Shown: positions 24,216 to 35,824, counted from the stretch's first letter. The stretch: DNA of 64,000 nucleotides from Deinococcus grandis (GCF_001485435.1 NZ_BCMS01000001.1:52501-116500); one strand, 5' to 3'. Program-made: numbers and translations. The notes: generated by a model from the letters alone, not told the origin.

Positions 24216-24344
24216 GCTTCTCCTTGAAGGGCGACCACTGGGAGTGGCCGCGGTTGACGTGATCCTACCGCCGCGCCCGCGTGGGCACCTTGATAAAATC
24301 TGCGCGATATCTGAGGCCCACGTACAGCTTCCGTCAGGGGCCGG

Positions 24345-24755
24345 TCAGCGGTTCTGCCCCGGGGGGGTCGCCCTGCGCAGGCCCGGCAGGCTCAGGGCCG
24401 CCGAGGCGACCTGCACGGTCGCCGTGACCCTGTACGCGCCGAGGAACTTCGTGATGGACTGCGCCGCGCCGCGGTCCTCGGCCAGGATGTTCAGCTGCCC
24501 GTTCACGAGACTGCCCGCGTAGCGGCTCTTCAGGCCGGGGAAGGCGTTACGGGCGCGTTCCTCGTCACTCTGGGCGAACAGGACCACCACCGGGCCGCTG
24601 TAGTCCCCGGCCAGCCGCACCGTGACCTTGCCGCCGCTGCTCTCGCCGTCCCCCAGTTTGGTGGACAGGTCGCGGTCCCACACGATCAGTTGCAGGGCCG
24701 CCGCAGGGGTGGACAGGGTCAGGAGGGTCAGCAGGGCAGTCAGGAAGCGGCGCAT
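24345..24755 (-). CDS. Secreted protein of unknown function
   Basis: 136 aa with a signal peptide (MRRFLTALLTLLTLSTPAAA, cleavage after Ala-Leu-Gln region). The mature part opens LQLIVWDRDLSTKLGDGES and contains a beta-strand segment KVTVRLAGDYSGPVVVLFAQS. No family recognised. It lies between the two-component system and fumC on the same strand, with 129 bp to the regulator start, where TTGATAAAATC on the plus strand marks a locally AT-rich point. Confidence 0.6.
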   Translation of the reverse strand: MRRFLTALLTLLTLSTPAAALQLIVWDRDLSTKLGDGESSGGKVTVRLAGDYSGPVVVLFAQSDEERARNAFPGLKSRYAGSLVNGQLNILAEDRGAAQSITKFLGAYRVTATVQVASAALSLPGLRRATPPGQNR

Positions 24756-24965
24756 GGGATCAGGGGAACTCCGGGGTCAGGGTCGGGGGTGGGGGGCAGG
24801 GCGGACATTCAGGGTACACGGAACCCGTGATTGCCCAGCGTAACAACGGCACCTGACGCCGGCCTGAAGGCTCACCCAGGTCACGCCCAGCGTAGGGGGC
24901 ACGCTCTTGCGTCTTCCTGACGGCTGCCTGGCGGCGCACCCCGGCACGCAACCCCCCGGCACAGC

Positions 24966-24998
24966 AAAGAGGAGCGGCCCGGCTGGGCGCTCCCCTCT
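24966..24998 (-). terminator. Terminator of fumC
   Basis: Read on the minus strand, AGAGGGGAGCG pairs with CGCTCCTCT around CCCAGCCGGGC and is followed by TTGCTG. The rest of the 260-bp gap 24756-25015 shows no convincing gene. Confidence 0.65.
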
Positions 24999-25015
24999 GC
25001 ATACCGGTGCGGGGT

Positions 25016-26410
<1,395 letters not shown>

Positions 26411-26439
26411 ACAGCGGCAAGTCTAAACGCCGCCGGGTG

Positions 26440-27537
26440 TCACACGTCCGGGAACGCCGGGAGCGCCGCTGTCCGCTCCACCCGCCCCCGCCACCCGTCC
26501 CGGCCCGCGTGCTTCGCAGCGTACAGGTACTCGTCCGCGCGGGCCACCAGCGTCGGCAGCGTATCCCCGGGGCGCGCCAGCGTCAGCCCCGCGCTGATCG
26601 TCACCACCCCCACCCCCGCCACCGACTGCGTGCGGAACGCGGCGCACACCGCCTCCGCCCGCGCCGCCGCGCCCGGCCCGTCCAGACCCGGCAGGGTCAT
26701 CAGGAACTCCTCGCCGCCCCAGCGCCCCACCCGGCCCCCCGGCGGCAACTGCGCCTCCAGCACCCGCGCCGCCCACGCCAGCACCTCGTCCCCCACCTGA
26801 TGCCCGAACTCGTCGTTCACCCGCTTGAAGTAATCCAGGTCCAGCAGCATCGCCGCGCCGCCCGACCCGATCAGCGCCTCCACCGCCGGGTACATGCCCC
26901 GCCGGTTCGGCAGGTTCGTGAGCAGATCCGTGTGCGCCAGCTGCTCCATGACCCGCACCTCGCTGCGCTGCGACTCGAACTGCCCCCGGTACCACGACAG
27001 CGCATGCACGAACAGCAGCACGATCCCCACCGTCAGCTGCAGCCGCGGCAGATCCGGCGACACCGCCCCGTCCCGCAACGCCACCCCCACCCACGGCACC
27101 CCAGCACTGAACACGAACAGCGCCGCGCTGTACCCGGCCGCCACCCGGTTCGGGAAGATCAGGTACCCCAGCATGACGTTCACCACCACCGACCAGTACA
27201 GCAGGTCCGTGCCGCCCGCCGGTTCCGTCCGCTGCACCTCCTCCAGCAGCGCCTGCGCGAACACCTGCACGTTCACCGTGAAGAACATCAGCCGCTCCGG
27301 CACGTCCAGCGGCCCGCCCCGCAGCAGCCACCCCAGGCTGACCAGCGCCGGAATCATCGTGACCGGCAGCACCACCTGCACGTACAGGTTCACGCCCCCC
27401 GCGCGGTACGCCAGGAGATTCAGGAACAGCACCACTACCATTCCCAGCGCGATCGCCAGGAGGTACAGCGTCCGCCGCAGATCCTCCGGGGCCCGCCACG
27501 TGGACGGCCCGCCAGCGCGGCGCGAGGACGGCGACAT
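26440..27537 (-). CDS. Membrane diguanylate cyclase (GGDEF domain)
   Basis: 365 aa from ATG 27537 (MSPSSRRAGGPS). About six membrane helices (residues 20-190: LYLLAIALGMVVVLFLNLLA, VVLPVTMIPALVSLGWLL and others) precede a GGDEF domain with AHTDLLTNLPNRRGM, LLDLDYFKRVNDEFGHQ and RWGGEEFLMTLPG. The active site GGEEF is intact, so c-di-GMP synthesis is expected. No RxxD inhibitory motif is evident. Monocistronic; transcribed divergently from the secreted protein gene at 27751. Confidence 0.92.
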   Translation of the reverse strand: MSPSSRRAGGPSTWRAPEDLRRTLYLLAIALGMVVVLFLNLLAYRAGGVNLYVQVVLPVTMIPALVSLGWLLRGGPLDVPERLMFFTVNVQVFAQALLEEVQRTEPAGGTDLLYWSVVVNVMLGYLIFPNRVAAGYSAALFVFSAGVPWVGVALRDGAVSPDLPRLQLTVGIVLLFVHALSWYRGQFESQRSEVRVMEQLAHTDLLTNLPNRRGMYPAVEALIGSGGAAMLLDLDYFKRVNDEFGHQVGDEVLAWAARVLEAQLPPGGRVGRWGGEEFLMTLPGLDGPGAAARAEAVCAAFRTQSVAGVGVVTISAGLTLARPGDTLPTLVARADEYLYAAKHAGRDGWRGRVERTAALPAFPDV

Positions 27538-27666
27538 GAACCAGCCTACCGCGCCGCCCCCACCCCGGCGCACCCCCAGTCCGGGGCGCCGCTCACCTGA
27601 GGCAACAGCTGACCGGCAGGCCAGCTACCCTGACTGGACCCGCCCGGCCACACACCCAGCCGGGCC

Positions 27667-27717
27667 CAGGCCGGACAGCCACGGGCCAGCCGGACACAGG
27701 CCGGACAGCCACGGGCC
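27667..27717 (+). repeat. Short direct repeat upstream of 27751
   Basis: A 21-bp unit starting CAGGCCGGACAGCCACGG occurs at 27667-27687 and 27697-27717 (30-bp period), with related CCGGACA fragments around it. It lies between two divergent genes and may be a regulatory duplication or plain GC-rich slippage. Confidence 0.6.
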
Positions 27718-27750
27718 GGAACACCGCCCAGCCGCACCCAAGGAGACCCC

Positions 27751-28218
27751 ATGAACCCACGCCTCATCCTCGCCACCCTGCTCCTCACCCTGCCCGTCAC
27801 CCCCACCGCCCACGCCCAGAGCGACAGCGCCGCCATCGCCGCCGCCAGGAAAGCCATCCAGGCCCAGCTGAAACAGAGCACCACCTACTACCTCGGCAAG
27901 GGCTACAGGACCGTCAACGCCGACATGCTCGACGTCAACGCCCTCGACGAAGGCGACACCGACAGCGAACTCGTCTACACCCTCACCGCCGGACGCGAAT
28001 ACCTCATCTACGGCGTGTGCGACGACGACTGCAGCGACCTCGACATCAACGTCTACGACGCCAAAGGCAACCTCGTCGCCACCGACGAGGAAGACGACGA
28101 CGTCCCCGCCGTCACCGTGAAAGTCACCAAAACCGCCGACTACACTATTGAGGTCGCCATGGCCGCCTGCGACAACGATCCCTGCTCCTACGCCGTCGAC
28201 GTCCTCCAGAAAAAGTAA
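27751..28218 (+). CDS. Secreted acidic protein, PPC-like beta domain
   Basis: 155 aa with signal peptide MNPRLILATLLLTLPVTPTAHA. After a helical region (about 25-55) comes a beta-rich part GREYLIYGVCDDDCSDLDI, VYDAKGNLVATDEEDDD and TVKVTKTADYTIEVAMAAC, which resembles the pre-peptidase C-terminal (PPC) fold. Four cysteines and acidic clusters suggest disulfides and calcium binding in the envelope (inference). AAGGAGACCCC is a good ribosome binding site. Function unknown. Confidence 0.65.
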   Translation: MNPRLILATLLLTLPVTPTAHAQSDSAAIAAARKAIQAQLKQSTTYYLGKGYRTVNADMLDVNALDEGDTDSELVYTLTAGREYLIYGVCDDDCSDLDINVYDAKGNLVATDEEDDDVPAVTVKVTKTADYTIEVAMAACDNDPCSYAVDVLQKK

Positions 28219-28266
28219 ACCAGACAGCTGGCAGCGGCACTCCGGTTCGCTACTGGAGTGCCGTTC

Positions 28267-28272
28267 TACACT
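28267..28272 (+). promoter_or_regulatory. -10 box of a leaderless thyA transcript
   Basis: TACACT ends 7 nt before ATG 28280, the spacing expected for a leaderless mRNA; no Shine-Dalgarno is present before thyA. Confidence 0.5.
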
Positions 28273-28279
28273 GCTGTTG

Positions 28280-29074
28280 ATGAAGCAGTACCTCGACCTG
28301 ATGCGCCACGTGCTGGAGCACGGCACCGACAAGACCGACCGGACCGGCACCGGCACCCGCTCGGTATTCGGCGCGCAGATGCGCTTCGACCTCCGGGGCG
28401 GCTTCCCCCTGGTCACCACCAAGAAAGTCCACCTGAAAAGCGTCATCTACGAACTCCTGTGGTTCCTGCGCGGCGAGAGCAACGTCCGCTGGCTTCAGGA
28501 ACGCGGCGTGAGCATCTGGGACGAATGGGCCGCCCCGGACGGCGAACTCGGCCCCGTGTACGGCGTGCAGTGGCGCAGCTGGCCCACCCTGGACGGGGGC
28601 CATATCGACCAGATCGCGCAGGTCATCGAGCAGATCAAACGCACCCCGGACAGCCGCCGCCTGATCGTGAACGCCTGGAACGTCGCCCAGATTGATGACA
28701 TGGCCCTGCCGCCCTGCCACACCATGTTCCAGTTCTACGTCGCCGACGGACGGCTCAGCTGCCAGCTTTATCAGAGATCGGTCGATTGCGGCCTGGGTCT
28801 GCCGTTCAATATTGCCTCGTACGCCCTGCTGACCTTGATGGTCGCGCAGGTCACGGGCCTTGAACCCGGTGAGTTCATTCATACGTCCGGGGACGCTCAC
28901 ATCTACCTGAATCACCTTGATCAGGTGAAAGAACAGCTGACGCGCGAGCCGCACCCCCTCCCCGTGATGCACCTGAATCCAGAGGTCAAGGACATTTTCG
29001 ATTTCAAATACGAAGATTTCCGACTTGAAGGGTACAAGGCGCATCCTCATATCAAGATGGCCGTTTCCGTCTGA
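28280..29074 (+). CDS. thyA: Thymidylate synthase, mosaic composition
   Basis: 264 aa, full length. The catalytic cysteine is in LPPCHTMFQFYVADG, the folate/dUMP site in YQRSVDCGLGLPFNIASYA, and the end HPHIKMAVSV is intact. Makes dTMP from dUMP with methylene-tetrahydrofolate. By hand count 13 of the first 161 codons end in A/T but 32 of the last 103 do, with a sharp change at codon 162 (about 28763), just before the YQRS motif. A homing-endonuclease gene follows at 29094. The 3' part therefore looks imported. Confidence 0.95.
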   Translation: MKQYLDLMRHVLEHGTDKTDRTGTGTRSVFGAQMRFDLRGGFPLVTTKKVHLKSVIYELLWFLRGESNVRWLQERGVSIWDEWAAPDGELGPVYGVQWRSWPTLDGGHIDQIAQVIEQIKRTPDSRRLIVNAWNVAQIDDMALPPCHTMFQFYVADGRLSCQLYQRSVDCGLGLPFNIASYALLTLMVAQVTGLEPGEFIHTSGDAHIYLNHLDQVKEQLTREPHPLPVMHLNPEVKDIFDFKYEDFRLEGYKAHPHIKMAVSV

Positions 29075-29093
29075 CGTGAGTGGGGAGGGCGAC

Positions 29094-29912
29094 GTGAGCG
29101 GAGGAATCTACGAAATTCGCCACCGTGAGAGCGGCCGGTATTACGTGGGGCGCACCGAGTGCTTCCGGAGTCGTTTTCGCCAGCACCGCTCTGATCTGCG
29201 GTGCGGGCGGCACCACTGCGTCTTTCTTCAGCGGGCGTGGAACAAGTACGGCGCGCAGGCGTTCTCGTTCCACATCGTGACGGTATGCAGTCTCAGTGAA
29301 GCGGTTGACATCGAGACGGGGCGACTGGCGCAGGACGATCCACTGAGGTACAACGTCAGCCGGATGTCCAGCGGTGGGGACCTGTTACGGCACCATCCGG
29401 ATCGGGAGGCGATCCTGACCCGCCGCAGGGCCTCCTCGGCGCGCTTCATGCGGAGCCTGAGTGCGCAGGAGCGGATTCGTCTCTATGGCTGCCCCGGTGA
29501 GAAGAACGGCATGTATGGCCGAACCCACAGTGAGGAGAGTCGGCGGAAAATGTCCGAGACGTCGCGCCTGACGGTGAAGAGGGGCAGGGACAGTCCGAAT
29601 TACGGTCTGAAACGGTCCCCCGAGACTCGGGCTCGACTGTCGGAACTCGCCTCGGCCCGAACGGGCGAACGCAATCCATTCCACGGCCGCACCCACAGTG
29701 CAGCAACGAAGGAGAAACTGGCGATGGCCAACAGAGGACGAACACCGACGAATTCCCGTCCCGTTCAGGTGGAGGCCCGGCGGTTCCCCTCGGTCACCGC
29801 GGCGGCCCGGCACCTCGGGGTCACGCCTGCTCTGGTGATCTACCGGATCAAATCGCCGAAGTACGCGTACGCTTACGCCCTGCCGCAGCAGGATCACCGG
29901 GAGACCCTGTGA
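29094..29912 (+). CDS. GIY-YIG homing endonuclease with NUMOD3 motifs
   Basis: 272 aa from GTG 29094, chosen because GGGGAGGG lies 4 nt upstream. The N-terminal GIY-YIG nuclease is GGIYEIRHRESGRYYVGRTE with the catalytic-type Arg in FRSRFRQHRSDL and Glu in VDIETGRL. Then three NUMOD3 DNA-binding motifs: NGMYGRTHSEESRRKMSE, NYGLKRSPETRARLSE and NPFHGRTHSAATKEKLAMA. A C-terminal helix-turn-helix follows (FPSVTAAARHLGVTPALVIY). Its composition is less GC-biased than its neighbours. It sits between thyA and the dCMP deaminase gene and overlaps the latter by GTGA. Confidence 0.88.
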   Translation: MSGGIYEIRHRESGRYYVGRTECFRSRFRQHRSDLRCGRHHCVFLQRAWNKYGAQAFSFHIVTVCSLSEAVDIETGRLAQDDPLRYNVSRMSSGGDLLRHHPDREAILTRRRASSARFMRSLSAQERIRLYGCPGEKNGMYGRTHSEESRRKMSETSRLTVKRGRDSPNYGLKRSPETRARLSELASARTGERNPFHGRTHSAATKEKLAMANRGRTPTNSRPVQVEARRFPSVTAAARHLGVTPALVIYRIKSPKYAYAYALPQQDHRETL

Positions 29913-30343
29913 CCCGTCCGTCCTTCGATGAGCTGGGGCTGGCGACGGCGCGGCTGTGGGCGTCGCGGAGTGCGGACAGCAAGGTGCGGGTGGGGGCGTG
30001 CATTCTGGACCGTCATCACCGGGTGGTGGGGGTGGGGTACAACGGGCGCGCGGCGGGCGAGCCGAACGAACGCGAGAGTCTGTCGCAGGGGCACAGTGGG
30101 TTCATTCATGCGGAGGTGAACGCGCTGCTGGCCGCGAACTGGAACGGGGAGGGGCACACGCTGTACGTGACGCATGAGCCGTGCGCGGCGTGCGCGCGCC
30201 TGATCGTGAATTCGCGGCGGGTGGGGCGCGTGATCTTCGAGACGGCGTACCGGGAGACGAACCGGGTGGAGTCGGGTCTGCCGAGCGGGGAGCGGATCCT
30301 GCGGGACGCGGGGATCGAGGTGCGGCATGTCCCGGCCCCCTGA
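29909..30343 (+). CDS. Deoxycytidylate deaminase
   Basis: 144 aa, GTG 29909. Zinc site: HAEVNALL (His plus catalytic Glu) and PCAACARLI, the usual cytidine/dCMP deaminase pattern. It would make dUMP, the substrate of ThyA. Upstream gene overlap is GTGA and downstream overlap with folA is 17 nt, so the operon thyA-(endonuclease)-dCMP deaminase-folA is tightly coupled. The codons are strongly G-ending, different from thyA. ComEB-like, but without a competence context. Confidence 0.88.
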   Translation: MTRPSFDELGLATARLWASRSADSKVRVGACILDRHHRVVGVGYNGRAAGEPNERESLSQGHSGFIHAEVNALLAANWNGEGHTLYVTHEPCAACARLIVNSRRVGRVIFETAYRETNRVESGLPSGERILRDAGIEVRHVPAP

Positions 30344-30857
30344 ACTGGGCGAGGCTGAGCGGGTAGGCCCGGAACTGGTCGGCATCGTCGCGGTGACCGA
30401 GAACGGCGTGATCGGGCGGGATGGGGGGATGCCGTGGCACCTCCCGGCGGATCTGGCGCACTTCCGGTCGCACAGTCGCGGGAAGCCGAACGTCATGGGT
30501 CGCAAGGTGTGGGATTCGCTGGGGGGGCGGCCGTTGCCGGGCCGGGCGAACATCGTCCTGACCCGCAATGCGGCGTTCAGCGCGCCGGGCGCGCAGGTAG
30601 CGCACTCGCCGCTCGACGCCCTGGCGCTGGCCGGGGACGTGCCGGAGGTGGCGATCATCGGCGGGGCCGAGGTGTACGCCCTGTACCTCCCGCAGTTGAA
30701 GCGGGTGGAACTCACGCTGATTCACGCGCAGCTGGACGGGGATACGGTCATGCCGGACCTGGGGGACGGGTGGGTCGTCACGCAGGAGACGACGCGGGCG
30801 GCGGACAACGCGAACGTGTTCGACCTGACGTTCCGCACGCTGACCCGCCGCCCCTGA
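30327..30857 (+). CDS. folA: Dihydrofolate reductase
   Basis: 176 aa, ATG 30327 inside the end of the dCMP deaminase gene. Core motifs: GIVAVTENGVIGRDGGMPWHLPADLAHF (read in two parts), VMGRKVWDSL, IVLTRNAAF and IIGGAEVYALYLP. Regenerates tetrahydrofolate consumed by ThyA. The N-terminal 15 residues precede the usual start of the fold; an internal start is possible. Confidence 0.94.
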   Translation: MSRPPELGEAERVGPELVGIVAVTENGVIGRDGGMPWHLPADLAHFRSHSRGKPNVMGRKVWDSLGGRPLPGRANIVLTRNAAFSAPGAQVAHSPLDALALAGDVPEVAIIGGAEVYALYLPQLKRVELTLIHAQLDGDTVMPDLGDGWVVTQETTRAADNANVFDLTFRTLTRRP

Positions 30858-30916
30858 TCGGCTCACCGTGCCTTGCCCGCAGACTCGGGCGGGGCGGGGC
30901 TGGCAGAATGCCGCTC

Positions 30917-31915
30917 ATGAGTCTGGTGGATGTCGCCATCGTCGGAGCGGGCCCGGTGGGTCTCGCCGCCGCCATCGCCTGCAAGCGTGCAGGCCTGAGT
31001 TACGTGGTGCTGGAAAAGGGCTGCGTCGTGAACGCGATCTTCGAGTACCCCACGTACATGTCGTTCTTCACGACCGCGCCGGAACTGGAGATCGGGAATC
31101 ACCCCATGGTGACCGGGCACGACAAGCCGGACCGCCGTGACGCGCTGATGTACTACCGACTGGTCGCGCAGCGCGAAGCCCTGAACGTCGAGCAGTACAC
31201 CGAGGTGACGCGCGTGCACGCCGCCCCGGCGGGCTTCACGCTGGAGGTCGAGAAGCGTGACGGCACGCCCGGCGTGGTGGAGGCGCGGCGCGTGGTGGTC
31301 GCCACCGGGTACTACGACAACCCCCTGGCGCTGGGCATCGCCGGTGAGGACGGCGAGAACGTCAGCCACTACTACACCGAGGCGCACCCGTTCATGGGCC
31401 TGAACGTCACCGTGATCGGCGCCGGGAACAGCGCCGCCGACGCCGCGCTGGACCTGTGGCGCAGCGGCGTTAACGTCACCATGGTCGTCCGCGCGCCCGA
31501 ACTGAAGAGCACCATCAAGTACTGGGTGCGCCCCGATCTGGAAAACCGCATCAAGGAAGGCAGCATCGCCGCGCACTTCAGTTCCCGCGTGGTCGAGATC
31601 CACCCCGAGCACGTCGTCGTGCAGCGCGAGGACGGCACCACCTGGGAGCTGCCGACCGACTTCACGTTCGCGCTGACCGGGTACCGTCCCGACCTCTCCT
31701 TCCTGGACGGCCTGAGTCTGGCCACGCAGCCGGACGAGTGCCTGGTGCTGGACGAGCACTACCAGAGCAGCGTCCCGGGCCTGTTCGTGGTGGGCAGCGC
31801 AGGCTTCGCCGGGCGCACGAATCAGGTGTTCATCGAGAACGGCCGCTTCCACGCCGATCACGCCGTCGCGGAGATCGCGCGGCAGCTGGCCGAGCGGGGC
31901 TTGCAGCCCGCGTAA
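30917..31915 (+). CDS. ypdA: YpdA-type putative bacillithiol disulfide reductase
   Basis: 332 aa from ATG 30917 (MSLVDVAIVGAGPVGLAAAI). FAD motif GAGPVG at about residue 11 and a second NADPH motif GAGNSAADAALDLWRSG near 167; there is no CxxC pair, as in YpdA/Bdr flavoproteins. ATGYYDNP, EGSIAAHFSS and FALTGYRPD are family-type. It would reduce bacillithiol disulfide, consistent with a Deinococcus host. CAGAAT (30904-30909) lies 7 nt before the start, suggesting a leaderless mRNA. Confidence 0.88.
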   Translation: MSLVDVAIVGAGPVGLAAAIACKRAGLSYVVLEKGCVVNAIFEYPTYMSFFTTAPELEIGNHPMVTGHDKPDRRDALMYYRLVAQREALNVEQYTEVTRVHAAPAGFTLEVEKRDGTPGVVEARRVVVATGYYDNPLALGIAGEDGENVSHYYTEAHPFMGLNVTVIGAGNSAADAALDLWRSGVNVTMVVRAPELKSTIKYWVRPDLENRIKEGSIAAHFSSRVVEIHPEHVVVQREDGTTWELPTDFTFALTGYRPDLSFLDGLSLATQPDECLVLDEHYQSSVPGLFVVGSAGFAGRTNQVFIENGRFHADHAVAEIARQLAERGLQPA

Positions 31916-31927
31916 AGGAAGGCGTTG

Positions 31928-31958
31928 GGGCCGCCCGGTGCAGACCGCCGGGCGGCCC
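31928..31958 (+). terminator. Terminator after ypdA
   Basis: GGGCCGCCCGG (31928-31938) pairs with CCGGGCGGCCC (31948-31958), an 11-bp stem followed by GTTTCATGGATGTTCTTTT. Confidence 0.7.
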
Positions 31959-32013
31959 GTTTCATGGATGTTCTTTTCATGGAGCGGGCCGGGGCGCGTG
32001 GAATACTCGCGGC

Positions 32014-33411
32014 ATGACCCCCGCCTCTCGGCGCGCCCTGACCCTGGGTGCCCTGCTGCTCAGTGGCTCCATCGTGACCGCTGCCCTGGCCCAGACGGGC
32101 ACGGACCCCTCCCCTCCCCCACCGGCGCAGACCATCCCCGCGATTCCGCCCACGCCGCCCGCCCCGCAGCCCACGCCAACTCCGGAGCCCCAGCCCACCC
32201 CAGCACCTCAGCCGACCCCGGAACCCACGCCCGCCCCGGCGCCTGAACCCAGCCCGGTCCCGACCCCGGCTCCTCAGCCCGTGCCGCCACCCCCCACGCC
32301 CCAGGTCACCCCGGCTCCGGCGAAGATCACGGCCCCGTTGCTGATCACCGTGGAGGCCCAGTGGCCCGCGCTGGTGAACGGCAAGAAGACGACCGTGCCC
32401 TTCAGCCGCACCCTGACCATTCCCGGCAAGCGCGTGGAGGTCATCCGGGCGCGCGGCGTCATCACCGAGAGCCTCGATCAGGAACTCACTGCCTTTCTGA
32501 AGGCCCTGCCTACCACCGCGCAGGACGCCCGCTTCGAGCAGCTGTGGGACGGCTGGGCGGTCGTGCAGCGCAATGGGCTGAAGGTGGACGTCGCGAAGGC
32601 CCGCGCGAACCTGCTGGCCGCCATCAAGGATCCCAAGGGAATCAAAGTGACCATCCCCGTGACGGGGCAGGTCGCGCCGAAACGCACCCTGGAGTACTTC
32701 GCGTCCCGCGGCATCACCGCGCACCTGGGCACCGGGCAGACGAACTACTACGGCAGCAGCGCCGCCCGCGTCACGAACATCCACGTGGGCACCCGCCGCT
32801 TCCAGGACCGCCTGCTGGACGGGAAGACCGTGTCGTTCAACCAGATGGTCGGCCCCATCACCACCGGGACGGGCTTCGTGACCGGGCTGGTCATCGCGGG
32901 GGAACGCACCGCGAACGGCGTGGGCGGCGGCATCTGTCAGGTCAGCACGACCGTGTTCCGCGCGCTGTACGCGGCGGGTCTGCCCATCCTGCAACGCCAG
33001 AACCACTCGTATCAGGTGCACTACTACGACCCGCAGGGCCTCGACGCGACCATCTACCAGCCCAGCCTGGACCTGAAGTTCGCCAACGACACCGGCGGCT
33101 CCCTGTGGTTCCAGAGCGACTGGGACGACGAGTCCTCCACCCTGACCGTGAACGTGTTCGGCAAGGCTCGCGACTTCACCGTCGAGATCGGTGCGCCCCG
33201 CACCCTGAGCAGCACGCCCTCCCCCGCCGACCGGTTGATTCCCGACGCCACGCTGGCCAGGGGGCAGCGCAAGCAGGTGGACTGGGCGGCACCCGGCGCG
33301 GTGATCGAGGTCACCCGCAAATTCATGCGCGACGGGAAGGCGTTCAAGCAGGACACCCTGAAGAGCACCTACCGGCCCTGGCCGAACATCTACCTCGTCG
33401 GCACCCGCTGA
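32014..33411 (+). CDS. Secreted VanW-like protein with Pro-rich linker
   Basis: 465 aa. Signal peptide about 1-26 (ALTLGALLLSGSIVTAALAQ), then a Pro/Thr/Gln/Glu linker to about residue 105, a helical-beta region, and a VanW domain from about 245 (NIHVGTRRFQDRLLDGKTVS, NGVGGGICQVSTTVFRALYA, RQNHSYQVHYYDPQGLDATI). VanW domains occur in envelope proteins and accessory vancomycin-resistance loci, but no vanHAX genes lie nearby, so resistance should not be inferred. AATACT at 32002-32007 suggests a leaderless or very short leader. Confidence 0.87.
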   Translation: MTPASRRALTLGALLLSGSIVTAALAQTGTDPSPPPPAQTIPAIPPTPPAPQPTPTPEPQPTPAPQPTPEPTPAPAPEPSPVPTPAPQPVPPPPTPQVTPAPAKITAPLLITVEAQWPALVNGKKTTVPFSRTLTIPGKRVEVIRARGVITESLDQELTAFLKALPTTAQDARFEQLWDGWAVVQRNGLKVDVAKARANLLAAIKDPKGIKVTIPVTGQVAPKRTLEYFASRGITAHLGTGQTNYYGSSAARVTNIHVGTRRFQDRLLDGKTVSFNQMVGPITTGTGFVTGLVIAGERTANGVGGGICQVSTTVFRALYAAGLPILQRQNHSYQVHYYDPQGLDATIYQPSLDLKFANDTGGSLWFQSDWDDESSTLTVNVFGKARDFTVEIGAPRTLSSTPSPADRLIPDATLARGQRKQVDWAAPGAVIEVTRKFMRDGKAFKQDTLKSTYRPWPNIYLVGTR

Positions 33412-33425
33412 CCGCGTGACACACA

Positions 33426-33454
33426 GAGGCGGCCCCGGTGACTGGGGCCGCCTC
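33426..33454. terminator. Shared terminator between vanW-like gene and parB
   Basis: GAGGCGGCCCC (33426-33436) and GGGGCCGCCTC (33444-33454) form an 11-bp perfect stem between convergent genes, so it can act in both directions. Confidence 0.7.
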
Positions 33455-33479
33455 TCGCCTGTTGTGGTCGCCTGCTCCG

Positions 33480-35052
<1,573 letters not shown>

Positions 35053-35086
35053 CGCGGTCCCCGCGTGTGTTCGTGTCGCATGCCGT

Positions 35087-35824
35087 TCACCGTGCCGTCC
35101 AGAATAGCGGCTGCTGGTTGGGAACACCCTCGCGTCTGGGGTACTTCTTCGGGGTGGGTCCGACCTTCTCGATCACGACCAGGGTGCGCGCGTCGCCCAG
35201 CACCGGCAGGGTGAAGGCATCCACCTCGGTCACGCGGCCCCCGACCTCGCCCGCCGCGCGGCGACCGGCGTGCAGTTCCTCCTCGCTGATCGGCCCCTTC
35301 TGCGCCACGAGCAGTCCGCCGGGTTTCAGCAGCGGCAGGCCCAGTTCCGCCAGGATCGGCAGGGCCGCCACCGCGCGGCACACCACCCGGTCGTACGTCT
35401 CGCGGTGGTCCGGGTCGCGCCCCAGCGTCTCGGCGCGGCCCACCAGCGGCGTGACGCCCGTGAGGTTCAGCGCCTCGGCGGCCGAGCGCACGAAGTCGAT
35501 CTTCTTGCGGATCGAGTCGAGCGGCGTGAAGGCCACCTCCGGGCGCACGATCGCCAGCGGCAGCGTCGGGAAGCCCGCCCCGGTCCCGATGTCCAGCACG
35601 CGCAGGCCCGAGCCGTCCAGGTGCCCACCGCGCAGGCAGCTCAGGGAATCCACGAAATGCTTCAGGACGATGTCCGATTCCGTCTTCAGCGCCGTGAGGT
35701 TCACGCGGCTGTTCGCCTCGACGAGCAGGGCCAGCAACTGCTCGAACCGCGGCAGTTGCTCCTCGACGTTCAGCCCGAGTTCCGCCGCACCCTGATCGAG
35801 GAGCGCTTGTCCTTCTGGCGTCAC
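35087..35824 (-). CDS. rsmG: 16S rRNA (guanine527-N7)-methyltransferase
   Basis: 245 aa. SAM motif VLDIGTGAGFPTLPLAIVRP near residue 75, preceded by VNLTALKTESDIVLKHFVDS, typical of RsmG/GidB. Modifies G527 in the decoding region; loss often gives low-level streptomycin resistance. In most bacteria the gene directly follows mnmG; here a 115-residue LAGLIDADG-like ORF is wedged in between, sharing a 4-nt ATGA overlap with rsmG. Confidence 0.96.
   Translation of the reverse strand: MTPEGQALLDQGAAELGLNVEEQLPRFEQLLALLVEANSRVNLTALKTESDIVLKHFVDSLSCLRGGHLDGSGLRVLDIGTGAGFPTLPLAIVRPEVAFTPLDSIRKKIDFVRSAAEALNLTGVTPLVGRAETLGRDPDHRETYDRVVCRAVAALPILAELGLPLLKPGGLLVAQKGPISEEELHAGRRAAGEVGGRVTEVDAFTLPVLGDARTLVVIEKVGPTPKKYPRREGVPNQQPLFWTAR

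Noticed and set aside
24991..24998. Another TGCATACC element near fumC
   Set aside because: Only the 8-mer matches; no -35/-10 pair at the right spacing and the hairpin belongs to the fumC terminator.
32014..33411. Vancomycin-resistance gene
   Set aside because: VanW domains are common envelope proteins; no vanHAX or vanRS genes lie nearby.
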